20,118 nt of DNA from Actinomycetota bacterium (GCA_005885165.1 VAXR01000026.1:1-20118), one strand, 5' to 3'; positions 7,185 to 15,260 are shown, counted from the stretch's first letter. Notes: generated from the sequence alone by a model not told the origin. Numbers and translations: made by a program.

Positions 7185-8891
7185 CTACCGGAGCCGTCCG
7201 CGCGCCGGCAGGTGGTAGATGAACGCTCCGCCAGCGAGGCTCGGCCGCAGACCGAGGCGGCGGAGGGTGGACCACCAGACGTAAACGACGGCGGGCGGAT
7301 CGTTGTACCCGCTTGGACGGCCGGCGTCGAGCACGATCGTGTCGATGTGTCGCACGCGGAGGTAGTGGGCGAGGTGCGCGCGGTCGAGCGTGGAAGGGCT
7401 CAGGAGCTGGCCTACCGCAGCGTCGAGGGCGGGGTCTTTCCCGTGGCTGTAGGAGGTCGGCGCGAACCTGAGATACGCGTCCGACAGCTTGAAGTACATG
7501 CCCGTCTTGGCCTGCCAGAGCGTCGCGTTGTCCTGGTGGGCGAACGGAAGCGCGAGGACGGTGGCCCCCTTGGCGATGTACCGGTGGTAGGCACGGCTGG
7601 CGAACAGCGCGGGCACACGCTCTCGCCCTCGCCACACGGGAAGTGCCGTATTCGGGAAGAGCATCCCCGCACCAACCGCCACAACTCCCCAGCGAAGCCA
7701 GCGTCGGCGCCCGCGCCCCGCGAGCCAGACGGCCAAGGCGAGCGCCACCGCCAGCTCGGCGAACACCACCGCCCGTGAGGGAACGGCGCTCCGGAAGAGC
7801 GGGAGGCGCGCTACTACGTCATATGGCATCGGGATCGTCCGCATTCCGGCGACGAAGAGGTGGGCCCCGAGCGCAACGACGAGGCTGACGGCGAACACGT
7901 AGAACAGAACGCGCGTGGCGAGCCGGCGCCACTGGGAGATCGTGAAGGTCGCGTACGCGACCAGCAGCACGATTCCGATGTAGCCGCCGGCCTCCGTGAG
8001 ATTGCCGAGCTCGAACCGCCGCGACACCGCCGCGAAGTAGTGGCGACCCAGGTGCGTGACGGCGGTTGGGATGACCGGGTTGAGCGCATCGAGCGCGCCG
8101 CTGTTGGGCATGTCCGCCCGCTTCGGCGGAAACGGACCGCTGAGCGCGTAGTAGAGGAAGGGGCTCGCCACCGCCGCCGCGATGGCCCCAGCCAGCACGA
8201 TCTCACCCAGAAGGACCGGTATCCGTCGCCGCAACGCGGGCTCGGCGACCATCAGCGTGATCAGCACGATCGCGCCGATCACCACGGTGTCGAACAGCAT
8301 CTCGGTTGAGATCCCGAGCTGGAGGACGAGGACGAGGGCCAGGGCGGCGATGAAGGTTCGCCGCCGCACGCCGCCGGCGACCCTCACGATCACGAGCTCC
8401 GCCATCAGAGGGAACAGGAAGGCGAGGAAGACGTGGGGGAGGCTCGTGAGGTGCGCGACGACGGTGGTCGCGAACGCATACAGGTAGCCGGCGGCGAACG
8501 CCGGTGCCGTGGCGCCGGTCACGCGCCGAGCGAGCCGGAAGGCGGTGTAACCGCCGATCGCGGGGCCCACGAGCGCAACGACGTTGTAGGCGAAGACCGG
8601 CCCGAGCGTGAGCGTGAGAGGCGCAAGCACGAGCCCTGCCGTGGGAACGGTGGTCGCGGCCGCGGTGTTGAACGCCGGGACGACCGCGTGCGACACGAAT
8701 GGATTCGCGCCGTGGGCGACTGCCCAGGGCCACCAGCGCAGCGACCACATGGTTATGGCCGGGTCGGAGTCGCCGTTGCACAGGCAAACGTGGCGAGGAT
8801 GGAGCAGCATCGGGCGACCGAGCACGAGCGCCAGCGTGCCGAGGTAGATGCCGAACGCGATCAGCCCAGGCGGTATCCGAACGCGAGACAC
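7185..8891 (-). CDS. Polytopic membrane protein, GT-C glycosyltransferase-like
   Basis: The 568-residue protein has about ten or more hydrophobic helices over residues 9-420, followed by a soluble C-terminal part of roughly 140 residues. After the first helix comes CNGDSDPAITMWSLRWWP (38-55), with acidic residues Asp41 and Asp43 and an aromatic cluster in the first outer loop. In GT-C enzymes such acidic residues bind the polyprenyl-phosphate sugar donor. HGANPF (60-65) follows, also common in these proteins. Exact specificity, and even glycosyltransferase activity, is not proven by the sequence. The GTG start lies 17 nt after the PPK2 stop codon, so it is probably co-transcribed. The N-terminus VRIPPGL looks like a translated tRNA 3' end, but no tRNA fold is present. 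Confidence 0.8.
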   Translation of the reverse strand: MSRVRIPPGLIAFGIYLGTLALVLGRPMLLHPRHVCLCNGDSDPAITMWSLRWWPWAVAHGANPFVSHAVVPAFNTAAATTVPTAGLVLAPLTLTLGPVFAYNVVALVGPAIGGYTAFRLARRVTGATAPAFAAGYLYAFATTVVAHLTSLPHVFLAFLFPLMAELVIVRVAGGVRRRTFIAALALVLVLQLGISTEMLFDTVVIGAIVLITLMVAEPALRRRIPVLLGEIVLAGAIAAAVASPFLYYALSGPFPPKRADMPNSGALDALNPVIPTAVTHLGRHYFAAVSRRFELGNLTEAGGYIGIVLLVAYATFTISQWRRLATRVLFYVFAVSLVVALGAHLFVAGMRTIPMPYDVVARLPLFRSAVPSRAVVFAELAVALALAVWLAGRGRRRWLRWGVVAVGAGMLFPNTALPVWRGRERVPALFASRAYHRYIAKGATVLALPFAHQDNATLWQAKTGMYFKLSDAYLRFAPTSYSHGKDPALDAAVGQLLSPSTLDRAHLAHYLRVRHIDTIVLDAGRPSGYNDPPAVVYVWWSTLRRLGLRPSLAGGAFIYHLPARGRLR

Positions 8892-8907
8892 TTCGGGAGC
8901 GCCGCGG

Positions 8908-9690
8908 CTAGTGCGTCGCCGGCTCGAGCCGCGCCACGTCGACCGGCTCGATCCCCTGCGCGACCATGCCGCGCTCGATCTCGGCGATCACGGTCTCGAT
9001 CACGAAGACGCGCGCGTAGCGCTTCGACTCGGCCGGGACGATGGTCCAGCGGGCGTGCTCGTGGTCGGTGCGCTCGAACATCTCCTCCACGGCCGCCGTG
9101 TACTCGGGGCGCCTCTCGCGGTTCCGCCAGTCCTCGTCGGTGAGCTTCCAGGTCTTCAGCGGATCCTTCTCGCGCCGGCGGAAGCGCCGCAGCTGCTCCT
9201 CGTCCGAGATGTGCAGCCAGAACTTGATGAGGATCATCCCCTCGAGGGCTAGCGTCCGCTCGAGCCCCACGATCTCGCTGTAGGCCCGGCGCCACTGCTC
9301 CTCGGAGGCGAACCCCTCCACGCGCTCGACCAGCACGCGGCCGTACCAGGAGCGGTCCAGCACCGCCACACCGCCCCAGCCGGGCAGCGCCGGCGCGAAG
9401 CGCCAGAAGAAGTGGTGGCGCTTCTCGTCGTACGTGGGCGCGGCGAACGACGCAACGCGCACGTGGCGGTGGTCGAGCTGGGAGGTGAGCCGCTTGATCG
9501 CGCCGCCCTTCCCCGACGCATCCCAACCCTCGAAGAGCGCGCAGACCGGCGGTCCGAGCCGACCGTCGCCGATCAGGCCGCCGAGCTGGAGGCGGAGCGC
9601 GCTGAGCCGCTCCTGGGCCGCCGCGAGGCGCTCGTCCTGCTCCTTTCGGCTGAGCTTGAGGCTCAGGTCGACGTCGTCGAGACGGCCCAT
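8908..9690 (-). CDS. Polyphosphate kinase 2 family protein (PPK2)
   Basis: PPK2 enzymes transfer phosphate between polyphosphate and nucleotides, usually using polyphosphate to phosphorylate AMP, ADP or GDP. The 260-residue, single-domain protein has the Walker A FEGWDASGKGG (53-63, Lys61), Walker B-like VLDRSWYGRVLVERVEGF (110-127, Asp112) and the lid RRREKDPLKTWKLTDEDW (171-188). The core spans about residues 15-245. Which nucleotide it prefers cannot be settled by eye. ATG 9690 has no Shine-Dalgarno sequence, and a weak GATCAT lies 9 nt upstream. It leads a likely two-gene operon with the GT-C-like membrane protein and is divergent from the enolase-like gene. Confidence 0.93.
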   Translation of the reverse strand: MGRLDDVDLSLKLSRKEQDERLAAAQERLSALRLQLGGLIGDGRLGPPVCALFEGWDASGKGGAIKRLTSQLDHRHVRVASFAAPTYDEKRHHFFWRFAPALPGWGGVAVLDRSWYGRVLVERVEGFASEEQWRRAYSEIVGLERTLALEGMILIKFWLHISDEEQLRRFRRREKDPLKTWKLTDEDWRNRERRPEYTAAVEEMFERTDHEHARWTIVPAESKRYARVFVIETVIAEIERGMVAQGIEPVDVARLEPATH

Positions 9691-9727
9691 GCGCCGCGAA
9701 TGATCCCATCCGGCGACGCGCCGTCGG

Positions 9728-9733
9728 TAGGGT
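9728..9733 (+). promoter_or_regulatory. -10-like box TAGGGT for the enolase-like gene
   Basis: TAGGGT ends 9 nt before GTG 9743, inside the 52-nt divergent gap with the PPK2 gene. No -35 box is clear. Confidence 0.35.
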
Positions 9734-9742
9734 GGCCCGTCA

Positions 9743-10804
9743 GTGGCGACCTACGACCGTCTGGCGGAACTCCCGATCCAGATCGAGGGCTACTCGCTCG
9801 AGGGGCTCGAGCGCGAGGTGACGAGCGAGTTCTCCCGGCTGTCCACGCTGATCCGCATGCACGGCGGCGGGGAGGAGGGCGTGGGAGAGGACGTGACCTA
9901 CGACGCGCTCGACCACATCGCGCTTCAGGACGCGGGTCCCGTCCACGATTTCAGCGGGCCGTCGACACTGGGAGAGCTCTGCGAGCGCGTCGAGCGCGTC
10001 GACCTGTTCCCCTCGCCGCCGGTGCGCGACGTATCGCAGCTGTACCGCACGTGGGCGTTCGAGAGCGCGGCGCTCGACCTGGCGCTCCGCCAGGCCGGGA
10101 CCTCGCTGGCGGCTCACCTCGGCCGCGAGGCGCGCCCGGTGACGTTCGTCGTCTCGCTGCGGCTGGGGGACCCGCCCACGATCGAACCGGTGTCGCGCCG
10201 GCTCGAGAGCTATCCCACGCTCCGATTCAAGCTCGATCCCGTGAGCGCCTGGCACGACGGCCTGATCGAGGAGCTCGTCGCGACCGGAGCGGTCGACTCC
10301 GTGGACTTCAAGGGCTTCTACCGCGACACGCCGGTCGACCAGCCGGCGGACCCCGATCTTTACGGACGCGTCGTGCGCGCGTTTCCCGAGGCGTGGATCG
10401 AGGATCCCGCACTCACGCCTGAGACCGAGGCGGTCCTCGAACCCCACCGGGACCGCATCACGTGGGACGCCCCGATCCATTCGATCGCCGACATCGAGGC
10501 GCTTCCGTTCCCGCCGCGGATGGTGAACATCAAGCCGTCGCGGTTCGGGCCGCTGCGCGAGCTGTGCGCGGGCTACGACTACTGCGCCGAGCACGGCATC
10601 GGCGCCTACGGCGGGGGCCAGTTCGAGCTGGGACGCGGCCGCTCGCACATCCAGTACCTCGCCTCGCTGTTCCACGCCGATACGCCGAACGACGTGGCGC
10701 CGACGGACTACAACTTCCCCGACCTGCCCCCCGGGCTTCCGACCAGCCCGCTGGAGGCGCGGCCGGCGGCGACCGGGTTTCGGTGGGAGACGGACGGGGA
10801 GTAG
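9743..10804 (+). CDS. Enolase-superfamily protein, muconate-lactonizing-type subgroup
   Basis: The 353-residue product aligns by spacing with the catalytic positions of the muconate lactonizing subgroup. RFKLDP gives Lys163 (the usual KxK reads RFK here), VDFKG gives metal ligand Asp188, WIEDP gives Glu220, TWDAPI gives Asp242 and NIKPSRFG gives Lys264. GGGQFELGRGR (290-300) matches the late glycine-rich loop. Gaps of 25, 32, 22 and 22 residues are near those of the family. This supports a folded Mg-dependent barrel that abstracts a proton next to a carboxylate. The substrate is unknown: dipeptide epimerase, o-succinylbenzoate synthase and cycloisomerase are all possible, and no neighbour decides. 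Starts at GTG 9743; single gene. Confidence 0.8.
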   Translation: MATYDRLAELPIQIEGYSLEGLEREVTSEFSRLSTLIRMHGGGEEGVGEDVTYDALDHIALQDAGPVHDFSGPSTLGELCERVERVDLFPSPPVRDVSQLYRTWAFESAALDLALRQAGTSLAAHLGREARPVTFVVSLRLGDPPTIEPVSRRLESYPTLRFKLDPVSAWHDGLIEELVATGAVDSVDFKGFYRDTPVDQPADPDLYGRVVRAFPEAWIEDPALTPETEAVLEPHRDRITWDAPIHSIADIEALPFPPRMVNIKPSRFGPLRELCAGYDYCAEHGIGAYGGGQFELGRGRSHIQYLASLFHADTPNDVAPTDYNFPDLPPGLPTSPLEARPAATGFRWETDGE

Positions 10805-10863
10805 ACCGGGTCGCGCCCGACGTGCGGCAGGTCCAGAGGCGAGGAGCCTAAGCCTGACTCTGA

Positions 10864-11370
10864 TTAGTACGTGCGCGTGAAGTCTCTGGCCGCGGCCTTG
10901 CCTGAGTACCGCTCGGCAACCCAGTGCACCCGGCCGGTCGAGCAGTAGCCGGTATCTGGTTTGCCGTTCCAGGCCTCAAACCAGCCTCGCGCGCGGGCGC
11001 CGTGGTGGTCGAAGTGTCCTTTCACCTCGATCTCGTCATCGGTGCTGAACGGACCCTTCGCGCGCGGCCCCTTGAAGTGGCCCTTGTGGACCGCCATATC
11101 CTTTGGGTATTCGCCTGCCCCCTCCGCAAGGTTGACGGAGCAGTAGGGGTACGGGTAAGACACCGGACTGAAGCTCTTGACCTTGCCGTGGTTCATGCAG
11201 GCACGGCTCGCGGGGCAATGCTTTCCCTTGAGCTTGAACTCGACAAGCACACGCTTGTTCTGCGTCCCCTGGCCCTCGTACGTGACGACGTTCGCGCGGA
11301 CGCTCGCGCTGCCGGACAGCAGCACGGCGCCGACCACCGCACCAGACGCCATCTTGCGACTCACTGCCAC
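10864..11370 (-). CDS. Small secreted protein with four cysteines, unknown function
   Basis: The 168-residue product has a signal peptide (basic start, hydrophobic 8-22, probable cleavage after VRA at 26). The mature part has four cysteines (52, 58, 77, 143), enough for two disulfides. Two related segments, HKGHFKGPRAKG (95-106) and KGHFDHHGARARG (117-129), suggest a repeated beta-hairpin unit. The protein is rich in Lys, His, Gly and Tyr and looks basic. I recognise no family. GTG 11370 is chosen because a TTGACA/GACAGT promoter ends 9 nt before it; an ATG at 11352 would leave a shorter but still hydrophobic signal. The 59-nt gap downstream to the convergent enolase-like gene shows no clear terminator. 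Confidence 0.75.
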   Translation of the reverse strand: MAVSRKMASGAVVGAVLLSGSASVRANVVTYEGQGTQNKRVLVEFKLKGKHCPASRACMNHGKVKSFSPVSYPYPYCSVNLAEGAGEYPKDMAVHKGHFKGPRAKGPFSTDDEIEVKGHFDHHGARARGWFEAWNGKPDTGYCSTGRVHWVAERYSGKAAARDFTRTY

Positions 11371-11379
11371 TACGCCGCC

Positions 11380-11408
11380 ACTGTCTCACCACGCCCGCTG
11401 CGTGTCAA
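11380..11408 (-). promoter_or_regulatory. Promoter TTGACA-17 nt-GACAGT for the secreted four-Cys protein
   Basis: A perfect -35 TTGACA (11408-11403) is separated by exactly 17 nt from GACAGT (11385-11380), which keeps A2, A4 and T6 of the -10 consensus. The -10 ends 9 nt before GTG 11370. It is the best-formed two-box promoter in the window and lies directly after the E2 stop. Confidence 0.55.
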
Positions 11409-11414
11409 GACCGC

Positions 11415-12782
11415 TTAGAGCGCCAGCGCCAGCGGCTGCTCGAGCAGCCGCCGGACACGGGCCAGGAAATCGGCACCGTCTGCGCCGTAGAGGATGCGGT
11501 GGTCACAGACCAGCGAGAGCGTCATCTGGTCGCGCGCGACGATGCGGCCGCCGCCGTCCACCGCCGGCTGCTTCTTAAGCGCACCGACGGTGAGGAGCGC
11601 GGCCTGCGGCGGGTTGATCACCGCCGAGAACGAGTCGACGCCGTACATCCCGAGGTTGGAGACCGTGAAGGTGCCGCCCGAGACCTCCGGCGGGGTGATC
11701 TTGCCCTCGCGGACCTTCTCGATCAGCTCCCGCGCCTGACGGGCGATCTCGCCGAGTGACTTCTTGTCGGCGTCGTGGATCGTCGGCACCACGAGCGCGT
11801 CCTGCGCTGCGACGGCGATGCCGATGTTGACGCGCGTGTAGAGCTCGAAGCGCCCGTCGCGGTACGCGCCGTTCACGCGCGGGTGCTCGCGCAGCGCGTT
11901 GGCGCACGCCTTCACGACCATGTCGTTGAAGGACGGCGCCGGGTCCTCGACCTCCTTGAGCCTCCGGCGGAGCTCCACGCACAGGCTCATGTCCACGTCC
12001 ATGTGGAGCGTGTAGTCGGGTGCGGTCGCCTTGGACTCCGCCATCCGGCGCGACACCGTTTGCTGGAGGCGGGTGAGCTCCTGGGTCTCGACCTGGCCCT
12101 TGCCGCCGGGCTCCGCCGGCGCCGCGGCCGCCGGCGCGGCCTCGCGCTCCTCGCGCCGCTCGGGGGCGCGCTCGGGCGCCGCGCCGTCGCCCTCTGCGGG
12201 GCGCTCGCGCGTCTTGCCGTCCCCGCGCGCGGCGGCCTCGACGTCGGCCTTCACGATCCGCCCGCCGGGCCCCGAGCCCTCGAGGCGCGCCAGCTCGACG
12301 CCGAGGTCGCGCGCCATGCGCCTCGCCACAGGCGAAGCCTTCACGCGCTCGCCGGCGCCGTTCGCCGACGCGCCGTCGCCGCTCTCGGCGCGCGCGGGCT
12401 CGGCGCGCTCCTCGCTCTCGGTGACGGTCTCCTCCTGGTCGCGGTCCGACTCGGCACCCTCCTCGCCGTCGGCTTCCTCGCCGCCCTCCTTCTCGGCCTC
12501 CTGATTCTCGGCCCCACCTCCGGACTTCCCCGCCGGCTTCTCGCCTGGGTCGCCGATGCGGGCGATCACCTCGCCGATCGGCAGCGTCTCCCCCTCGCCC
12601 GCGACGATCTCGATCAGCGTGCCGTCGGTGTCGGCCTCGTAGGTCATGTTGGCCTTGTCGGTCTCGATCTCGACGAGCGGCTCGCCGCGCTTCACCTCGC
12701 CGCCCTCCTCCACTATCCAGTTGAGGATCGTTCCCTCCTCCATCGAGTCGGACAGGCGGGGCATCGTGACGTCGGTGGCCAT
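11415..12782 (-). CDS. 2-oxoacid dehydrogenase E2, dihydrolipoamide acyltransferase (probably pyruvate dehydrogenase)
   Basis: E2 is the core of the complex: it takes the acyl group from E1 on a swinging lipoyl arm and passes it to CoA. The 455-residue protein has one lipoyl domain (1-78) with lipoylated Lys43 in ETDKANM, an E1/E3-binding domain (147-181, KASPVARRMARDLGVELARL) and a catalytic domain (about 230-455). The linker 79-146 is very acidic and the linker 182-229 is charged and Ala rich. The catalytic motif is DHRILYG: His428 is present, but the Asp usual in HRxxDG is Tyr432. The ATG lies 9 nt after the E1-beta stop, so it is the last gene of the pdhA-pdhB-pdhC unit. The acyl specificity (acetyl versus branched-chain) is not proven. 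LipA and LipB encoded at 4832-6471 would lipoylate it. Confidence 0.95.
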   Translation of the reverse strand: MATDVTMPRLSDSMEEGTILNWIVEEGGEVKRGEPLVEIETDKANMTYEADTDGTLIEIVAGEGETLPIGEVIARIGDPGEKPAGKSGGGAENQEAEKEGGEEADGEEGAESDRDQEETVTESEERAEPARAESGDGASANGAGERVKASPVARRMARDLGVELARLEGSGPGGRIVKADVEAAARGDGKTRERPAEGDGAAPERAPERREEREAAPAAAAPAEPGGKGQVETQELTRLQQTVSRRMAESKATAPDYTLHMDVDMSLCVELRRRLKEVEDPAPSFNDMVVKACANALREHPRVNGAYRDGRFELYTRVNIGIAVAAQDALVVPTIHDADKKSLGEIARQARELIEKVREGKITPPEVSGGTFTVSNLGMYGVDSFSAVINPPQAALLTVGALKKQPAVDGGGRIVARDQMTLSLVCDHRILYGADGADFLARVRRLLEQPLALAL

Positions 12783-12791
12783 GACCGGGAC

Positions 12792-13775
12792 CTAGACGTC
12801 CTTGAACGTCGCGAGCGCGGCCTGGACGACGTGCTCGGCGTGGGGGAAGGCCGCCTGCTCGAGCGGCTTCGAGTACGGCATCGGGACGTCGGCGCCGGTG
12901 ACGCGCTCGACGGGCGCGTCGAGGTAGTCGAAAGCCTGCTCCTGGATCAGCGCGGCGAGGTTGGCGCCGACGCCCCCGTGCGGCCAGCCCTCCTCGACGA
13001 TCACCGCGCGGTTGGTCTTGCGGACGGACTCGAGGATCGTGTCGAGGTCGAGCGGCCGCAGCGTGCGCGGATCGATCACCTCGGCATCGATCTCGTGCTC
13101 GGTGGCGAGCTCCTCCGCCGCCTTCTCGGCGGTGAGCGCCATGCGCGAGATGCCGACGATCGTCACGTCGTCTCCCTCCCGGCGGACGGCGGCCTCGCCG
13201 AAGCGCATCGGCTCGCCGTTGTCGGCGACCTCGCCGCGCTGCCCGTAGAGCGACTCGTGCTCGATGAAGATCACGGGATTGTCGTCGCGGATCGCCGCCT
13301 TGAGCAGCCCGCGCGCATCGGCCGCCGTCGTCGGCACCGCCACGAGGAGGCCCGGCACGTGCAGGTAGATCGCCTCCAGCGAGTGCGAGTGCGTGGGTCC
13401 GAGCTGGTGGCCCGCGCCCTGGGGCATGCGGATCACCATCGGCACCTTCACCTGGCCGCCGAACATGTAGCGGATCGAGGCGGCGCAGTTCACGATCTGG
13501 TCGAGCGCGAGCAGCGAGAAGTTGATCGTCATCAGCTCGACCACGGGACGCAGGCCGGTCATCGCCGCGCCGACGCCCATGCCGACGATCGTGTTCTCGG
13601 AGATCGGCGTGTCGCGCACGCGCTTCTCGCCGAACTCCTCGAGCAGCCCCTGGGTGACCTTGAACGCCCCCTGGAACACCCCGATGTCCTCCCCCATCAG
13701 GAAGACGTTCTCATCGGCGTGCATCTCCTCGCGAAGCGCCAGGCCCAGCGCCTCGCGGTAGCGCATGGCCGGCAT
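12792..13775 (-). CDS. 2-oxoacid (pyruvate) dehydrogenase E1 component, beta subunit
   Basis: This 327-residue subunit pairs with E1-alpha to form the thiamine-diphosphate decarboxylase. GEDIGVFQGAFKVTQGL (28-44), RDTPISENTIVGMGVGAA (54-71, Glu60 in the position that activates the cofactor) and PQGAGHQLGPTHSHSLEA (118-135) are conserved family segments. The C-terminal transketolase domain contains VIDPRTLRPLD and VEEGWPHGGVG. Its ATG overlaps the E1-alpha stop by one base (TGATG), giving translational coupling. A second ATG three codons in is an alternative. Pyruvate, acetoin and branched-chain versions look alike here; pyruvate is favoured only because lpd and a full E2 are adjacent. Confidence 0.95.
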   Translation of the reverse strand: MPAMRYREALGLALREEMHADENVFLMGEDIGVFQGAFKVTQGLLEEFGEKRVRDTPISENTIVGMGVGAAMTGLRPVVELMTINFSLLALDQIVNCAASIRYMFGGQVKVPMVIRMPQGAGHQLGPTHSHSLEAIYLHVPGLLVAVPTTAADARGLLKAAIRDDNPVIFIEHESLYGQRGEVADNGEPMRFGEAAVRREGDDVTIVGISRMALTAEKAAEELATEHEIDAEVIDPRTLRPLDLDTILESVRKTNRAVIVEEGWPHGGVGANLAALIQEQAFDYLDAPVERVTGADVPMPYSKPLEQAAFPHAEHVVQAALATFKDV

Positions 13776-15085
13776 CAGTCGTCGCCCCCCTCGTCCTCGC
13801 GCTGCTCGCCGGCGGACTCGCCCTCACCGGGCTCCTCGTCCGGCTTGCCGCCCTCGCGGTGGCGCCGACGGCGCTCCTGCGCGTCGCCGACGTTCGCGTA
13901 CGCCGCGCCGGCCTCGGCGAGCTCGCGCGAGACCTCTGGAGCCTCACGCTCCTGCTCGCCCGGATGGACGTCCGGCGAGCGCTCGTCGACCGTGTGCCAG
14001 CCGCGCACCTGCTCGCCGAAGACGTAGATGTCGTCGTAGAGCGCGGCGAGGTCGGGGAACGGGCTCGCGTCCGCGAACTCGACAGCCTCGTCCACCGCCT
14101 TGATCGCGTGCTCGTCCAGCGCGTCGGCGTCCTCCTCCGAGACGATCCCCTCGTCGGCCAGGCGCTTGCGGAAGTTCAGGATCGGGTCGCGGCGCCGCCA
14201 CTCCTCGACCTCCTCCTTCGTTCGGTACTCCTCGGGGTCGGCCATCGAGTGACCGCGGTAGCGGTAGGTCACGGCCTCGACGAGCCGCGGCTGGCGGTCC
14301 TCGCGTGCGATCCTCAGCGCCTCCCTCACCGCGGCGTGCACGTCCAGCACGTCCATCCCGTTGCAGCGCGGGCCGGGCACGCCGAACCCTGCCGACTTCT
14401 GCGACAGGTCGGTGACCGCCGAGTGCCGCTCGAGCGCGGTCCCCATGCCGAACTGGTTGTTGACGACGAGGAAGACCACGGGCAGCTTCCAGAGCGCCAC
14501 CAGGTTCATGGTCTCCCCGAACGTGCCCTGGTTGCTGGCGCCGTCCCCGAACATGCACACGACGGCGTCGTCGGTTCCCTTGTAGTCGCACGCGAGCGCG
14601 ACGCCAGCGGCCAGCGGCAGGTTGCCGCCGACGATCCCGTAGCCGCCGAGGAAGCGCCGCTCGAGGTCGAAGAGGTGCATCGAGCCGCCGCGGCCCCTCG
14701 AGCACCCGTCCTCGCGGCCGAAGAGCTCCGCCATCACGGCGTTCGCGTCGGTACCCCGCGCCAGCGCCTGGCCGTGCTCGCGGTAGGTGGAGAGCAGGTA
14801 ATCGCTCTCGCGCATCGCGTCGATCGAGCCCACGACCGTCGCCTCCTCGCCGATGCACAGGTGGAGGAAGCCGCCGATCTTCGCCTTGGCGTACATCTCG
14901 CCGGCGCGCTCCTCGAAGCGGCGGATGAGCATCATCTTCTCGAGGATCGCCCGGCACCTGTCGGCGTCCGGGAGCGGGTGCTCCGTGCCTAGGTCCTCGG
15001 GGGGCGTGCGCTCGACGGCCCGCTGGGGATCCCCCTTCCCGTCGCCCTCGGCCTCGGCGACCCTCCGCTTCTTCTCGACCTCCAT
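13775..15085 (-). CDS. 2-oxoacid (pyruvate) dehydrogenase E1 component, alpha subunit, with acidic C-terminal tail
   Basis: This subunit binds thiamine diphosphate and Mg. From ATG 15085 it has 436 residues. GDG (180-182) to NN (209-210) is the cofactor-binding motif, and YRYRGHSMADP (274-284) is the active-site loop. The family's usual end is near SPFPDLAALYDDIY (341-354). About 76 further residues (361-436) are highly charged, with RRRR, Glu, Gly and Asp runs, and are probably disordered. The first 45 residues are also charged and non-conserved. The start is chosen because a TAACTT box ends 8 nt before this ATG. A GTG at 15229 would add 48 residues including a hydrophobic stretch that overlaps the promoter, so I reject it. 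First gene of the E1-alpha, E1-beta, E2 set. Confidence 0.93.
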   Translation of the reverse strand: MEVEKKRRVAEAEGDGKGDPQRAVERTPPEDLGTEHPLPDADRCRAILEKMMLIRRFEERAGEMYAKAKIGGFLHLCIGEEATVVGSIDAMRESDYLLSTYREHGQALARGTDANAVMAELFGREDGCSRGRGGSMHLFDLERRFLGGYGIVGGNLPLAAGVALACDYKGTDDAVVCMFGDGASNQGTFGETMNLVALWKLPVVFLVVNNQFGMGTALERHSAVTDLSQKSAGFGVPGPRCNGMDVLDVHAAVREALRIAREDRQPRLVEAVTYRYRGHSMADPEEYRTKEEVEEWRRRDPILNFRKRLADEGIVSEEDADALDEHAIKAVDEAVEFADASPFPDLAALYDDIYVFGEQVRGWHTVDERSPDVHPGEQEREAPEVSRELAEAGAAYANVGDAQERRRRHREGGKPDEEPGEGESAGEQREDEGGDD

Positions 15086-15093
15086 CGCTTCGG

Positions 15094-15099
15094 AAGTTA
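15094..15099 (-). promoter_or_regulatory. -10-like box TAACTT for the E1-alpha/E1-beta/E2 operon
   Basis: TAACTT ends 8 nt before ATG 15085. An AAGGAG run lies just upstream and overlaps its first base region, too far from the ATG (about 13 nt) for good ribosome binding. The rest of 15086-15260 holds a CCCGCGCGGG palindrome near 15241 and nothing else I can identify. Confidence 0.45.
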
Positions 15100-15260
15100 C
15101 TCCTTCGTTTGCGGTGCGCCCAGGGTCTGGACGCCCGCGTGCGAGGAGGAAGGTCATCGCCCCGACCAGCAGCCGGACGAGCACGCGAAACGGCGCCGTG
15201 ACAACCCGGCTGACGCACTTTCGGCGCACGCGCTCATGCTCCCGCGCGGGGCGGACGCTC

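Noticed and set aside
8848..8911. A tRNA gene at the GT-C start, suggested by peptides VRIPPGL on one strand and PGGIRTRD on the other, which often mark translated tRNA ends.
   Set aside because: The sequence around GCGTTCGGATACC has no 5-bp T stem and no acceptor or anticodon partner, and a tRNA here would overlap the PPK2 stop.
10805..10863. A terminator between the convergent enolase-like and secreted-protein genes.
   Set aside because: Only a 4-bp GTCG/CGAC stem and no U-tract could be found.
11775..14027. A very long plus-strand open frame opposite the E2, E1-beta and E1-alpha genes.
   Set aside because: It is an antisense effect of high GC; its product is a run of Arg, Ala, Val, Leu, His and Asp without motifs, while the minus strand encodes clear enzymes.
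15086..15229. A 48-residue N-terminal extension of E1-alpha from GTG 15229, with a hydrophobic stretch.
   Set aside because: It does not look like the family, and the TAACTT box 8 nt before ATG 15085 explains the real start better.
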